A stretch of DNA of 64,000 nucleotides, from contig NZ_CP129118.1 in assembly GCF_033304615.1 (NCBI RefSeq), forward strand, positions 3,282,001 to 3,346,000, in the 5' to 3' direction. Positions 15,766 to 24,665 of this stretch are shown in pieces; within the stretch, counting starts at the first letter, position 1; every line of letters starts with the position of its first letter. This DNA comes from Sporosarcina oncorhynchi. Its GTDB lineage: Bacteria; Bacillota; Bacilli; Bacillales_A; Planococcaceae. Made by a program: the position numbers and the translations under genes. The notes below the pieces were generated by a model. That model was not told the DNA's origin, did no database searches, and was given only the letters and a program-made list of their open reading frames with translations.

Positions 15766-17033
15766 GCGACGACACTTCGCTTATTTTCAAACTGTTCATA
15801 CCGTTTTTCATTCATGATTGTTTTTAGTTTCTGGACGGTATGCCAAATGTCTTCGTACGTATTATATAATGCGACGGGTGCAAGACGGATGCCGTTCGGT
15901 GCACGGAAATCTGGAATGACGCCGTCTTTCTTCAATGCTTTACAGATTCGGGCCGCTTCCGCATGCTCGAGCAATAAATGCCCCCCACGCGTTTCGTCCA
16001 AAGGGTTACCAATTGTGAATCCTGCTTCAGACAGTTCCTGATCAATCAGCTCCAGCATATAACCTGTCAGTTTCAATGACCGTTCACGTATCGCAGCCAT
16101 GCCGAGTTCCTCGAACATTTCCAGTGAGCCTATTACCGGCGCGAGGCTTAACACATGCGGTGTGCCAATCTGGTAGGCACCTGAATCGATTGCTGGGTCC
16201 ATTGTATGATCCATATCAAATTGCGCTTCCTTCTTCGAACCGAACCATCCGGCAAGTCCAGGCGCTTTACCAAAATTCTTCTCGTGAATGAACAACCCAC
16301 CGACAGAACCCGGGCCGCCATTCAAATGCTTATACGTACACCAGAATGCAAAATCCGCACCCCAATCATGCAGGGAATGCTCGACAGATCCAACAGAATG
16401 GCAAAGGTCGAAACCAATTGGGATATTACGGTCATTCGCCGCTTTCGATAGTTTTTCCATATCAAGCACTTGTCCACTCCGATATAACACGGCTGGAAGT
16501 ACAATTAACGCCACGTCTTCCGTCATCGCCTCAATTATCATGTCTTCATCAAGAAAACGGCCATCACGGCTTGCGACTTGGATTAAATGCGTGTCCGCAT
16601 CATAGTCTTTTAAACGCAACTGACTTTTCAGTGCATAAATATCAGATGGGAAGTTCAATTCGTCAGCGAGGATTTTGGTTTTATTGCCGACAGGCTTATA
16701 AAACGTTGACACAAGCTGATGCAAGTTGGTTGTCGTCGAGCCTGTCGCAATCACTTCTGCGGCCGCCCCACCGACGAGTGGCGCCATTTTCTCTCCGATT
16801 GTCTCAGACATATAAAACCAAGGATGCTCCCCTTCTGTCCATCCATCGATTCCGAGTGTCTTCCAAGATTCCAACAGTTTGTATAATGTGCGTTCTGCCC
16901 GTTTGGATAACAAACCGAGGGAATTCCCATCCATATAGATTGTTTCTTCCGGTATGTAAAATTCGTTACGATAAGCTGCGAATCGGTCATTCGCATCCAG
17001 TTGCTGCGCTGCTGAAAGTGTATGTTGTGTCAT
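15762..17033 (-). CDS. kynU: Kynureninase
   Basis: The start is ATG 17033, with AAAGGGGA about nine bases upstream. The frame extends further but without a better site. The 423-residue pyridoxal phosphate enzyme has [13 protein letters not shown] near the N-terminus, the substrate-binding region around [10 protein letters not shown], and the cofactor lysine in [16 protein letters not shown]. It cleaves kynurenine to anthranilate and alanine. First gene of the kynU-kynB-kynA operon, whose end product can feed tryptophan resynthesis or secretion. There is no nadA/C-type branch nearby, so the local route is the anthranilate branch. Confidence 0.95.
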   Translation of the reverse strand: MTQHTLSAAQQLDANDRFAAYRNEFYIPEETIYMDGNSLGLLSKRAERTLYKLLESWKTLGIDGWTEGEHPWFYMSETIGEKMAPLVGGAAAEVIATGSTTTNLHQLVSTFYKPVGNKTKILADELNFPSDIYALKSQLRLKDYDADTHLIQVASRDGRFLDEDMIIEAMTEDVALIVLPAVLYRSGQVLDMEKLSKAANDRNIPIGFDLCHSVGSVEHSLHDWGADFAFWCTYKHLNGGPGSVGGLFIHEKNFGKAPGLAGWFGSKKEAQFDMDHTMDPAIDSGAYQIGTPHVLSLAPVIGSLEMFEELGMAAIRERSLKLTGYMLELIDQELSEAGFTIGNPLDETRGGHLLLEHAEAARICKALKKDGVIPDFRAPNGIRLAPVALYNTYEDIWHTVQKLKTIMNEKRYEQFENKRSVVA

Positions 17034-17093
17034 CGTCATTCCCCTTTCCATTCCTGTTAAAAGCATAGCATATTTGTCGTATCTGCCGGTATG

Positions 17094-17122
17094 GAAAAAG
17101 ACCAGCACATGGCCAGTCTTTA
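17094..17122 (-). terminator. Imperfect terminator after desR
   Basis: On the minus strand AAAGAC and GTCTTT enclose a 13-base region with further partial pairing, followed by TTTTTCC. It separates desKR from the kyn operon on the same strand. Confidence 0.4.
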
Positions 17123-17132
17123 TGTGTAAAAC

Positions 17133-17738
17133 TTATTTGAACCAGCCTTTTTCCTTGAAGTGTGAAATCGCTTCAATTCGGTTGCCGACATTTAGTTTTT
17201 CAAGAATCGTCGATATGTAATTACGCACAGTTCCTTGCGTCAAATACAATTCACCTGCAATTTCCTTCGTCGTCTTTCCTTCAGCAACGAGTTCAAGCAC
17301 TTGGCTTTCGCGGTCCGTCAACGGATTCACTGAGTCTTCTTCGTACGCGATATCGACAAGCTCGGGCGCATAAATACGACGGCCTTCGTCGATTGTGTGG
17401 ATTGAATCGACAAGCTCCTCTATCGGGCTGTCTTTCAATAGATACCCGCGTACACCTGCTTTGCGTGCACGTTCAAAATAGCCTGCCCGTGCGAACGTTG
17501 TCAGGATGATGATTTTGGTATCCATCCCTTTAAGTTCTTCTGCAGCATCAAGCCCCGTCTTCACGGGCATTTCAATATCCATAATGCAAATGTCGGGTTC
17601 GTGCATTTTGACGAGGTTTACAGCCTCTTCCCCGTTACGTGCCATCCCGACAACTTGCATGTCATCTTCCATATTCAAAAGGGAGCCTAGTGCGCCCAAC
17701 ATCATTCCCTGGTCTTCTGCAATGACAATTCGAATCAC
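17133..17738 (-). CDS. desR: NarL/LuxR-type response regulator, DesR-like
   Basis: The start is GTG 17738, overlapping the desK stop codon in a GTGA junction and preceded by GAGGAGGGG. The receiver domain (1-120) has Asp54 in MDIEMP as phosphorylation site, with Lys in the expected place. A LuxR-type helix-turn-helix (about 135-195) follows, with the LTDRESQVLELVAEGKTTKEIA signature split here by description only. Length (201) and phospho-site number match B. subtilis DesR, which activates the desaturase gene when membranes are too ordered. Its presumed target des lies upstream, beyond the insertion sequence. Confidence 0.88.
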   Translation of the reverse strand: MIRIVIAEDQGMMLGALGSLLNMEDDMQVVGMARNGEEAVNLVKMHEPDICIMDIEMPVKTGLDAAEELKGMDTKIIILTTFARAGYFERARKAGVRGYLLKDSPIEELVDSIHTIDEGRRIYAPELVDIAYEEDSVNPLTDRESQVLELVAEGKTTKEIAGELYLTQGTVRNYISTILEKLNVGNRIEAISHFKEKGWFK

Positions 17739-18868
17739 GACTTCCCCTCCTCTACTTGATGTGTAATGACAATCGGCATACGAATTGTCAGTTTCGTGCC
17801 ACGGTGTTCTTCAATATGAAGTGAGCCGTTGACGAATTCAAGTCGTTCACGCATTCCTTTCAGTCCACTGCTAACTGATTGTTGCTCTTTCATCCCGACG
17901 CCATTGTCATGAACAACGATTACCACTTCGTCTTCCGTCTGTATGAATGCGACTTCACACTCCTTCGCTTCGCTATGTTTAACGACGTTCGTCACGGCTT
18001 CTTTCAAGCACATGCTCAAGACGTTTTCCATATTGGACGGAAGTATAGTCGCAGCGGGCGGTACCCCTGTAACTTTCAGTTCAATTTCGCCCGCTGAAAG
18101 AATTTGGCGGACACGAATCATTTCATCCGTCAGTTTCGTTGCGCGCATGTCCGCAACAAGTTCACGCACTTCTTTCAATGCTGTACTTGCCGTCTGGCGG
18201 ATATCAGCGAGTTCCCTTTCAGCTTCTTCTGGGCTTTTGGTGATCAATCTGCGTGCCAAGTCGCTTTTGAGACCGATCATCGATAATTTCTGTCCTAACG
18301 TATCATGCAAATCGCGTGCAATCCGCTCCCGTTCTTCAAGCAAGATGAGTTCTGAAATTCGGTCTTTCGCATCTTCCAGCTGACCTTCCAAATTCTCACG
18401 TCTGCCTCTGTTGTATAGATTGAACGGTAGCAGAATAACACCAATAACCGTAATAATGATGAAATGAATCTGTGGCAGAAACAGATTTAAGTCAATGAAA
18501 AACCCTGCAACAATGGCACCAATCGTTAGCGCAATATGTAGTCCATACATAATGAAAAAGCCGACTTTGTTACGAATGTTGCCGATGAAAATTGCTGTAA
18601 AAATCGAGAAATACACATAGCCGAACAATAACGTCATGACGACGCTAATGACGATTTCGAAACTAAGCCACATATAGACGATGCCGCTCTTTGACTTGAA
18701 TGAAAAAAAGTAGGATATGAAAAAGAGAGCGAGCAACCCGATTCCGATTGAAATATCAAATGCCGACCATGATCTGAAAATGAAGAAAAACGGTAGCAGG
18801 CAGAAGATGATCCATGCGTAAATACTAAGCCATGGGCTTTTTGGTATGATTTTGTACCACTTGTGCAT
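17735..18868 (-). CDS. desK: DesK-like membrane thermosensor histidine kinase
   Basis: The frame is open much further upstream, but that part lies in the insertion sequence. The start chosen is ATG 18868 behind GGCGGTGAT (ATG 18874 is also possible). With this start the phospho-accepting histidine in RDLHDTLGQK is His188, the same number as in B. subtilis DesK. The N-terminal 150 residues form about five membrane segments. A HisKA_3 dimerisation helix and HATPase domain (DNGVGM motif) follow. It should sense membrane thickness or fluidity and control DesR phosphorylation. Confidence 0.88.
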   Translation of the reverse strand: MHKWYKIIPKSPWLSIYAWIIFCLLPFFFIFRSWSAFDISIGIGLLALFFISYFFSFKSKSGIVYMWLSFEIVISVVMTLLFGYVYFSIFTAIFIGNIRNKVGFFIMYGLHIALTIGAIVAGFFIDLNLFLPQIHFIIITVIGVILLPFNLYNRGRRENLEGQLEDAKDRISELILLEERERIARDLHDTLGQKLSMIGLKSDLARRLITKSPEEAERELADIRQTASTALKEVRELVADMRATKLTDEMIRVRQILSAGEIELKVTGVPPAATILPSNMENVLSMCLKEAVTNVVKHSEAKECEVAFIQTEDEVVIVVHDNGVGMKEQQSVSSGLKGMRERLEFVNGSLHIEEHRGTKLTIRMPIVITHQVEEGKS

Positions 18869-18893
18869 CTGCATCACCGCCCTTGTTCTTTCC

Positions 18894-18923
18894 ATTGTAC
18901 CAAAGACACGAATAGTGAAACAA
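18894..18923 (-). promoter_or_regulatory. Candidate promoter of desKR between the insertion sequence and desK
   Basis: On the minus strand TTGTTT (18918-18923) and TACAAT (18894-18899) are separated by 18 bp. The element sits in the 60-bp space left between the insertion sequence end and the desK start, so desKR may remain transcribed despite the insertion. Confidence 0.45.
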
Positions 18924-18962
18924 CCACCCCACGAATGGAGGCCACTGAAAAAGTACAATACT

Positions 18963-19101
18963 GTTGATTTGCGCTTCAGTCGGACGCGTTCCGCGGCGCG
19001 GGCGGTGAGCCTCCTCGTTCGCGGCGCTTCGCTCTGCTTCCTGCGGGGTCTCACCTGTCCCGCTTATCCCGCAGGAGTCGCCGACTTACGCTCCAATCAA
19101 C
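18963..19101. repeat. GC-rich palindromic repeat of the type common in Bacillaceae
   Basis: The 139-bp segment is bounded by GTTGATT and AATCAAC and contains nested arms GCGGGCGGTGAG (18998-19009) and CTCACC...CCCGC (19050-19063). It is markedly richer in GC than its surroundings. The CTTTCCGCGGGCGGGCGGTGAGCC-like style of sequence is familiar to me from intergenic repeats of many bacilli; that is recollection, not a search. A truncated relative lies at 63163-63192. Confidence 0.6.
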
Positions 19102-19231
19102 GGAGACTGCCAGGAATCAGAATTGGTTTTTGAATAAGTTAGCTTGACGAAGTCCACTACCAGTAAAAATAGGTAGTGGACTTCGTTTTATTTGGGGTAT
19201 AATTGCCGTATTACATTGAGGTGGTGTCCCG

Positions 19232-20692
19232 ATGATTTCAACCCAAGAAACATTGAATCTAAGTCCATACATGGCAATCTACGATATTGTCGTCCCAAAA
19301 GATAATATGCTACGCCAGATTGGCGAGCTTGTCGATTTCACATTCATCCTTGATGAATTGAAAAACAAGTATTGCTTGGACAACGGACGCAATGCAGTCC
19401 CCCCAATTCGGATGTTCAAATATTTATTGTTGAAGTCGATCTTCGATCTTTCAGACGTGGATGTAGTTGAACGATCTAAATACGATATGTCCTTTAAATT
19501 CTTTCTGGACATGGCGCCGGAAGATGACGTCATCAACCCGAGTTCATTAACGAAATTCCGCAAACTTCGTCTTAAAGATGTAGGTCTATTAGACATGCTC
19601 ATCTATAAAACGGTTGATATCGCGCTAGAAAAAAAGTTAATAACGAGTAAAACCATTATCGTGGACGCAACACATACGAAATCAAGATATAACCAAAAAT
19701 CACCCAAAGAGTTCCTGATGGAGAAGTCTAAGAATGTACGAAAGGCAGTCTATCAAATTGATGAATCAATGAAGGAGAAGTTCCCGTCCAAAACCACTTC
19801 CAACGAAGTGCAGGATGAGTTGGATTATTGCCAGAAAGTCATCACTGTCATTGAAAAAGAAGAGCACATCGCCCGTATACCAGCTGTTCAAGAAAAATTG
19901 AATGTGTTAAAAGAAGTGGTGGAAGATTTCGCAGAACAGCTCGATTTCTCAACAGATCCCGACGCGCGTGTCGGACATAAAACAGCAGATTCTTCTTTCT
20001 TCGGTTACAAAACACATCTCGCGATCAATGATGAGCGATTGATTACAGCTGCGATTGTGACAACTGGTGAAAAAAGCGACGGAAAATATCTGCAGGAACT
20101 GATTGAGAAAAGCCAAGGAACAGGAATGGAAATTGATACGGTCATCGGTGATACCGCCTATTCAGAAAAAGACAACATCCATTATGCAAAAGAAAACAAA
20201 CTTCAATTGGTGGCCAAGTTAAATCCTTCCATCACACAAGGTGGCCGAGCGAAGGAAGATGAATTCGAGTTCAATAAAGATGCTGGCATGTATGTCTGCA
20301 AGGCTGGACATATGGCCATTCGCAAAGCACGTACGAATAAAAAGAATGTAGGAAAGAATCAACGACAAACCTATTATTTTGACATCGAAAAATGTAAAAC
20401 ATGTCCATTTAGGGATGGATGTTATAAAGAAGGTGCGAAAAGCAAGACCTATTCTGTGACGATAAAATCGACAGAACATAAAGAACAGGAAGCGTTCCAA
20501 AATAGCGAGGAATTCAAAGAGATAGCTAAATCTCGTTATAAAGTTGAAGCGAAAAACAGTGAAATAAAACAAAGACACGGGTATGATGTAGCCACATACG
20601 CGGGGTTATTTGGCATGCAGATGCAAGGTGCCATGACCATATTCGCAGTAAATCTTAAACGAATCTTGACCTTAATGAAGGAAGTAGAGTAA
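19232..20692 (+). CDS. IS1182-family transposase
   Basis: The full-length 486-residue transposase follows the ribosome binding site GAGGTGGTG. It has the family organisation: an N-terminal DUF772-type domain (PPIRMFKYLLLKSIFDLSD...SSLTKFRKLR), and a DDE catalytic core with IIVDATHTKSRY as first Asp, GHKTADSSFFGYKTHLAI, and IGDTAYSEKDN as second Asp. A Cys-containing insertion (CKTCPFRDGC) precedes the final Glu region KVEAKNSEIKQRHGY. The frame is uninterrupted, so the enzyme is probably active. Confidence 0.95.
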   Translation: MISTQETLNLSPYMAIYDIVVPKDNMLRQIGELVDFTFILDELKNKYCLDNGRNAVPPIRMFKYLLLKSIFDLSDVDVVERSKYDMSFKFFLDMAPEDDVINPSSLTKFRKLRLKDVGLLDMLIYKTVDIALEKKLITSKTIIVDATHTKSRYNQKSPKEFLMEKSKNVRKAVYQIDESMKEKFPSKTTSNEVQDELDYCQKVITVIEKEEHIARIPAVQEKLNVLKEVVEDFAEQLDFSTDPDARVGHKTADSSFFGYKTHLAINDERLITAAIVTTGEKSDGKYLQELIEKSQGTGMEIDTVIGDTAYSEKDNIHYAKENKLQLVAKLNPSITQGGRAKEDEFEFNKDAGMYVCKAGHMAIRKARTNKKNVGKNQRQTYYFDIEKCKTCPFRDGCYKEGAKSKTYSVTIKSTEHKEQEAFQNSEEFKEIAKSRYKVEAKNSEIKQRHGYDVATYAGLFGMQMQGAMTIFAVNLKRILTLMKEVE

Positions 20693-20704
20693 GAAATAAC
20701 AAAG

Positions 20705-20751
20705 AAAAAGGCGACGAATCGGTCGAAATCGAACCGATTTGTCGCCTTTTT
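20705..20751 (+). terminator. Terminator of the transposase gene
   Basis: A 19-bp stem (arms beginning AAAAAGGCGAC and ending GTCGCCTTTTT, one G-U) has a 9-base loop. It would work in both directions, so it should also block des transcripts from reaching desK. Confidence 0.85.
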
Positions 20752-20826
20752 ATATTTTTGTGCCTAGTACAACTTTAAAAACGCAAGTTTTTCAGTGGCC
20801 TCCACGAATGAGATGGTTGCATGGTT

Positions 20827-21879
20827 TTATTTTGTGTCAAAACTTGTGTGCTTCCGTTTCAAATCGATTGTTGGCAATGGTTTTTTCAAAATACTATTCA
20901 CTTCTTTGAATGTGATAAAGCGCTTTTTTGACGGGTCATATACTTTGTATTTAAGTGACTCCAAGCTTGTTTTGATATTAATAGTCGTCGCCTGATGAAG
21001 GGGCGGCGTTGAATCGTGTGCAAGCTCCAAGTTATAATTTGGAACACGTGGTGCTAAGTGATGCACGTGGTGGAAGCCGATATTACCTGTCGCCCATTGA
21101 AGGACTTTCGGCAATTTGTAGTACGAGCTGCCTTCCACTGCCGCTTTCACGTAATCCCAATCGGATTCCTCTTCAAAATAGGAATCTTCGAATGTATGCT
21201 GGATGTAGAACAACCAAATACCGAGTGCTGCTGCAACGAACATGATCGATCCCTGAACAATCAGGAACGCCTGCCAACCGACAAGCCAGATCATCAACGC
21301 ATAAATTGCGACAAGCAATACATTCGTCAAATATGTGTTATTACGTTCTTTCTTCCGTGCATCTTTACGGTTAATACGCCCTGTAATTAGGACAAGATAT
21401 AACGGTCCAAATCCGAACATGACAAGTGGATTACGGTAGGCACGGTATTTGAAACGATCCCATTTTGAAGCGCCTACATATTCTTCAACAGTCATGACCC
21501 AAATATCGCCGACGCCCCGCTTATCGAGGTTCGAGCTAGATGCATGGTGGATTGCGTGTTCACGCTTCCATTTTTCGTACGGGAACAATGTGATGATCCC
21601 CGTTATCGTTCCGACAATATCATTTGCTTTTTTGTTTTTAAAGAATGAACCATGCGTGCAGTCGTGGAAGATGATGAATGTCCGAACGACAAATCCTGCT
21701 GCTATGATGGTGATTCCGATTGTCAACCAGATGGATACAGAAAGGCTCTGATACGCAAGGAACCAGAGAATGAAAACAGGTGGTACCGTATTGATCAGTT
21801 GGAAGACGCTCTTTTTTAAATCCGATTTGGCATAAGGCGAGACATCTTTATGCAGTTGCTTTGTTTTTTCCTTACTCAT
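20827..21879 (-). CDS. des: Membrane fatty acid desaturase
   Basis: The 350-residue protein has the three histidine clusters that bind the di-iron centre: HDCTH (HxxxH), HAIHH (HxxHH) and HHVHH (HxxHH). About four to six membrane segments lie between them. It belongs to the acyl-lipid desaturase family of B. subtilis Des, which introduces a double bond into phospholipid acyl chains after cold shock. In B. subtilis des is followed by desK and desR. Here the same order is kept but an insertion sequence begins 16 bp beyond the stop codon (at the duplicated target). Confidence 0.9.
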   Translation of the reverse strand: MSKEKTKQLHKDVSPYAKSDLKKSVFQLINTVPPVFILWFLAYQSLSVSIWLTIGITIIAAGFVVRTFIIFHDCTHGSFFKNKKANDIVGTITGIITLFPYEKWKREHAIHHASSSNLDKRGVGDIWVMTVEEYVGASKWDRFKYRAYRNPLVMFGFGPLYLVLITGRINRKDARKKERNNTYLTNVLLVAIYALMIWLVGWQAFLIVQGSIMFVAAALGIWLFYIQHTFEDSYFEEESDWDYVKAAVEGSSYYKLPKVLQWATGNIGFHHVHHLAPRVPNYNLELAHDSTPPLHQATTINIKTSLESLKYKVYDPSKKRFITFKEVNSILKKPLPTIDLKRKHTSFDTK

Positions 21880-22030
21880 ATTTATAAGCCTCCTCGAAAT
21901 TTTTCGTTATCTATAATACTAGAGGCATTTCACTGTTTGCAGAATAGATGAACGTCATGACTTTGCATATGATAACTGTCACTTCTTGTGAATAATTTCA
22001 CACAGTCTGCACTTCCTGCTTTTATTGCAT

Positions 22031-22055
22031 AAAAAAAGACCCTTTCGAAAGGGCC
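22031..22055 (-). terminator. Terminator of the SDR reductase gene
   Basis: On the minus strand GGCCCTTTCGAAAGGGTC forms a tight hairpin followed by seven T, directly after the stop codon. Confidence 0.85.
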
Positions 22056-22796
22056 TTACTTCAACATGCCGCCGTCTACTTCAAGCACGGTCCCATTAAT
22101 GAAATCGGCATCGTCTGAAGCGAGGAAAAGATAAGCATTTGCGATATCTTCAGGTCTGCCAAGCCTTGTAAAAGGGGTCATCTGCTTGATGTGCGCCAGT
22201 ACTTTTTCCGGAATTGTTCCAATCATATCCGTTTCGATGAATCCTGGAGAGACCGCATTCACATTGATGCCTTTACGGCCGAATTCTTTGGCCCAAGTGC
22301 GTGTCATGCCGACGATACCCGCTTTTGAAGCGGCATAATTCGTCTGTCCGACGTTTCCACCAAGTCCCGCAATGGACGAGGTGTTGATGATTTTTCCTTT
22401 TCCTACTTCAAGCATTGCCGGCAGGAATGCCTGCGTGCAATGGAAGACACCTGTCAAATTGACGTCGATTACTTGTTGGAACGTTTCAGACTCCATTTTC
22501 AACAGCATTGCGTCACGTGTGATGCCTGCATTGTTGATGAGCACGTCTACTTTTCCAAAATGGGCAAGCACTTTTTCCGCTGTGCTTTTCACTTCAGAGT
22601 CCTTAGCGACATTTGTCTTAAAGAATGCCGCTTCAATTCCTTGTGCATGCAATCTTGCTGCAAGCTTTTCACCTGCATTTTCATTGAAATCGATGATGGC
22701 GACTTGCGCACCCTGCTTACCGAACAGTTCTGCCGCAACCGCGCCAATCCCGTTCGCCCCTCCCGTAATGACTACCGTTTTCCCTTTCATCTTCAC
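22056..22796 (-). CDS. 3-oxoacyl-ACP/acetoacetyl-CoA reductase-type short-chain dehydrogenase
   Basis: The start is GTG 22796 after GGGGGAGAG; ATG 22790 is the alternative. This 246-residue classical SDR has the NADP-binding loop TGGANGIG, NNAG at about 88-91, catalytic Ser in NTSSIAG and the YAASK tetrad (Tyr and Lys). The segment GITRDAMLLKM and the C-terminal DGGM are typical of FabG and PhaB enzymes. It reduces a 3-keto acyl thioester. It stands alone, away from a fab cluster, so it is probably a FabG paralogue with a specialised role. Confidence 0.85.
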   Translation of the reverse strand: MKMKGKTVVITGGANGIGAVAAELFGKQGAQVAIIDFNENAGEKLAARLHAQGIEAAFFKTNVAKDSEVKSTAEKVLAHFGKVDVLINNAGITRDAMLLKMESETFQQVIDVNLTGVFHCTQAFLPAMLEVGKGKIINTSSIAGLGGNVGQTNYAASKAGIVGMTRTWAKEFGRKGINVNAVSPGFIETDMIGTIPEKVLAHIKQMTPFTRLGRPEDIANAYLFLASDDADFINGTVLEVDGGMLK

Positions 22797-22853
22797 ATAC
22801 TCTCCCCCATTTATGTATTGCTTAATCGTTTTAATTTACTATAGCACACAAAA

Positions 22854-22883
22854 GCAGGCATCCCGTATAAACTGGGTGCCTGC
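22854..22883 (-). terminator. Terminator of ytxJ
   Basis: GCAGGCATCCCG pairs with the GGGTGCCTGC arm around a short loop, with TTTTGTG following on the minus strand. Confidence 0.65.
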
Positions 22884-22894
22884 ATTCTATGTTG

Positions 22895-23221
22895 TCAGCT
22901 ATTCACTTCAATTGCTTTTTCAATCGATGTTTGCACGATGTTGTAATGACTCGCGTTCCATACCGCTTTACCGTCTTTCACCAGAAACAGTTGCGGACTT
23001 TCATGAGGGATGCCAAGGTCTTCTTCAACAGCGCGTGAGATCGGCTTATTATTTTGTACAATCATATAGTTTTTCGGAATGTCCGTTTCATACGCTTCGA
23101 AAGCGCGATAGCCCGATGCACTAATCGGGCAAGTCGAGCTATGTTTCATCATGAACACTGGACCGTTTTTGGATTCGTCAAGTACACGTTCCCATTCGTC
23201 GACTGATTTGATTTCCTTCAT
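22895..23221 (-). CDS. ytxJ: Bacillithiol-linked monothiol redox protein (YtxJ/BrxC family)
   Basis: The 108-residue thioredoxin-fold protein has the single-cysteine motif STCPIS with Cys31, where thioredoxins have CxxC. It also has the cis-Pro region HESPQLFLVKDG typical of the YtxJ (DUF2847) family. Family members act in bacillithiol redox metabolism and are proposed to remove bacillithiol from proteins after oxidative stress. This fits a Bacillales host. It has its own ribosome binding site (GAAGGAGAG) and terminator. Confidence 0.88.
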   Translation of the reverse strand: MKEIKSVDEWERVLDESKNGPVFMMKHSSTCPISASGYRAFEAYETDIPKNYMIVQNNKPISRAVEEDLGIPHESPQLFLVKDGKAVWNASHYNIVQTSIEKAIEVNS

Positions 23222-23277
23222 CTAAATCTCTCCTTCGTTTTTCGATTGTAAATTCTTTCGTATAGATAGTAAATACC

Positions 23278-23859
23278 CTATCCATTGCGGATTGAATCTC
23301 TATTCAGCAAAGCTTTAAAATCATCCCTGTGGGCGAATAAAAGAAGCGTAATTACCAGGCAACTTGCTACAACCTGACGCCAATCCTGCGTAACCGCGTA
23401 CACGAATGCCGGAGACAACGACATCGCAGTCAATCCTGTCGCTGAAAAACTTTTCAGCAACGGCTGTAAGACGATGAATGCAGCAACAAACAAACCAACG
23501 ACAAGCGGATTAAACGCAAGCATCCCACCGATGAATGTCGACACGCCTTGTCCACCTTTGAAGCGATGCACAATCGGAAAGATATGTCCAAGCATCACAG
23601 CAAACAGGCTGGCCAATTGGATGATTTCATTGTAACCGAGCCATCTCGCTGCTAGCACAACTGCCACCCCTTTTAGGGCATCACAAATGAACGTTACAAC
23701 AAAGGCCTTTTTCCCGAACACCCTTCCCATATTGCGCGCACCTGGGTTGCCACTTCCTGCTATTCGTACATCTCCCGCAAACAACCGTTTTCCAATCAAT
23801 GTCGCGGTCAAAATATTACCTATTCCATATGCCCCAAGCAAAAAAATGAGCATGCCCAC
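23278..23859 (-). CDS. plsY: PlsY-type glycerol-3-phosphate acyltransferase
   Basis: The frame extends upstream across the divergent gene, but the family start is near 23853-23865. GTG 23859 has GAGGA at a suitable distance. The membrane protein (about 193 residues, five hydrophobic segments) has the PlsY motifs GSGNPGARNMGR (about residues 33-44) and HRFKGGQGVST. PlsY transfers acyl groups from acyl-phosphate to glycerol 3-phosphate in the first step of phospholipid synthesis. The sequence is divergent (GNPGARN rather than GNLGATN), so it may be a second paralogue in the genome. Confidence 0.82.
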   Translation of the reverse strand: MGMLIFLLGAYGIGNILTATLIGKRLFAGDVRIAGSGNPGARNMGRVFGKKAFVVTFICDALKGVAVVLAARWLGYNEIIQLASLFAVMLGHIFPIVHRFKGGQGVSTFIGGMLAFNPLVVGLFVAAFIVLQPLLKSFSATGLTAMSLSPAFVYAVTQDWRQVVASCLVITLLLFAHRDDFKALLNRDSIRNG

Positions 23860-23951
23860 AATCATTCCTCTATTCTTTATCAAATTCGTATACGGATGCA
23901 TTCTCCAGTCATTTCCTGTACAATAGTGCGCAGTAGAAAGGATGGCCTTGC

Positions 23952-24608
23952 ATGAAAATACTTTCCGCACGCCTCATTCTGGCGTTAGTACTATGTATTC
24001 TTTTTGGCGGTGTCTTCGCCTATATCGCGAGAAGTATCAGTCTCGAAACGATTAATGATTTTGACAGTACTATCATTAACATCGTTCAAGGGTGGGAAGC
24101 TGATTGGCTGACACCCATTATGAAAGTATTTACATTTATCGGCTCGACGAAATTCGTCTTATTTCTTATCGCCGTCGGTTTCGCTATTCTCCTGTTCGCC
24201 GTGCGCAATCGTGCAGAAGCGTTCTTGTTCTTCATTGCTCTTGGAGGGACAGGCGCATTAAACCAAACTTTGAAATTCATTTTCAAACGCGAACGTCCCG
24301 ACATTCATCGCCTCATCGAAGAGACAGGTTTCAGTTTCCCGAGCGGTCATACGATGATGGCATTCAGTCTATACGCGGTTATCGCTTACCTCCTGTGGCG
24401 ACACATACGCACAGCCGCCAGCAAAGTCCTGCTACTCTTTGTAGCGATCTTCATGTTTGCAATGATCGGCATTAGTCGAATCTATCTCGGTGTCCATTAT
24501 CCGAGTGACATCGCTGGAGGTGTGGCAGCAAGCGCCTTCTGGATGATTATTGCCATTTCAGTTTACGGTTATGTTTTGGACCGAAGAAAACGTACAATTG
24601 CAAAGTAA
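23952..24608 (+). CDS. PAP2-family membrane phosphatase
   Basis: This 218-residue protein has about six membrane segments and the full lipid-phosphatase signature: KFIFKRERP (motif 1), FPSGHTMM (motif 2, His as proton donor) and SRIYLGVHYPSD (motif 3, nucleophilic His). Candidates for its substrate are undecaprenyl pyrophosphate, phosphatidylglycerol phosphate or phosphatidate, hydrolysed at the membrane surface. The gene diverges from plsY, which suggests a shared role in lipid turnover. Confidence 0.88.
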   Translation: MKILSARLILALVLCILFGGVFAYIARSISLETINDFDSTIINIVQGWEADWLTPIMKVFTFIGSTKFVLFLIAVGFAILLFAVRNRAEAFLFFIALGGTGALNQTLKFIFKRERPDIHRLIEETGFSFPSGHTMMAFSLYAVIAYLLWRHIRTAASKVLLLFVAIFMFAMIGISRIYLGVHYPSDIAGGVAASAFWMIIAISVYGYVLDRRKRTIAK

Positions 24609-24626
24609 TGGGTTGAATTGATTAGG

Positions 24627-24660
24627 AAAAACGGCTCCTGCATATACGTGGGAGCCGTTT
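24627..24660. terminator. Bidirectional terminator
   Basis: AAACGGCTCC and GGAGCCGTTT form a 10-bp stem flanked by an A run and T-rich sequence, between convergent genes ending at 24608 and 24666. Confidence 0.8.
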
Positions 24661-24665
24661 CCATT

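Larger units (their letters stand above)
18938..20802 (+). mobile_element. Complete IS1182-family-like insertion sequence
   Basis: The element is about 1.87 kb, bounded by perfect 15-bp terminal inverted repeats, GAGGCCACTGAAAAA at 18938-18952 and its complement at 20788-20802. It is flanked by the direct repeat CACGAATG (18930-18937 and 20803-20810). Because the ends share bases with the flank, the true duplication could be 6 to 8 bp. It holds one transposase gene, a terminator and a GC-rich palindromic element. Intact ends, an intact transposase and identical flanking repeats suggest a recent insertion between des and desK. Confidence 0.88.

Noticed and set aside
15814..17068. Long plus-strand frames opposite kynU
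   Set aside because: They are antisense shadows of kynU codons without ribosome binding sites, whereas kynU has full family conservation.
18869..19054. N-terminal extension of desK into the insertion sequence
   Set aside because: The extra 62 residues are translated from the GC-rich repeat and terminal repeat. With the internal ATG the phospho-histidine falls at 188, as in DesK.
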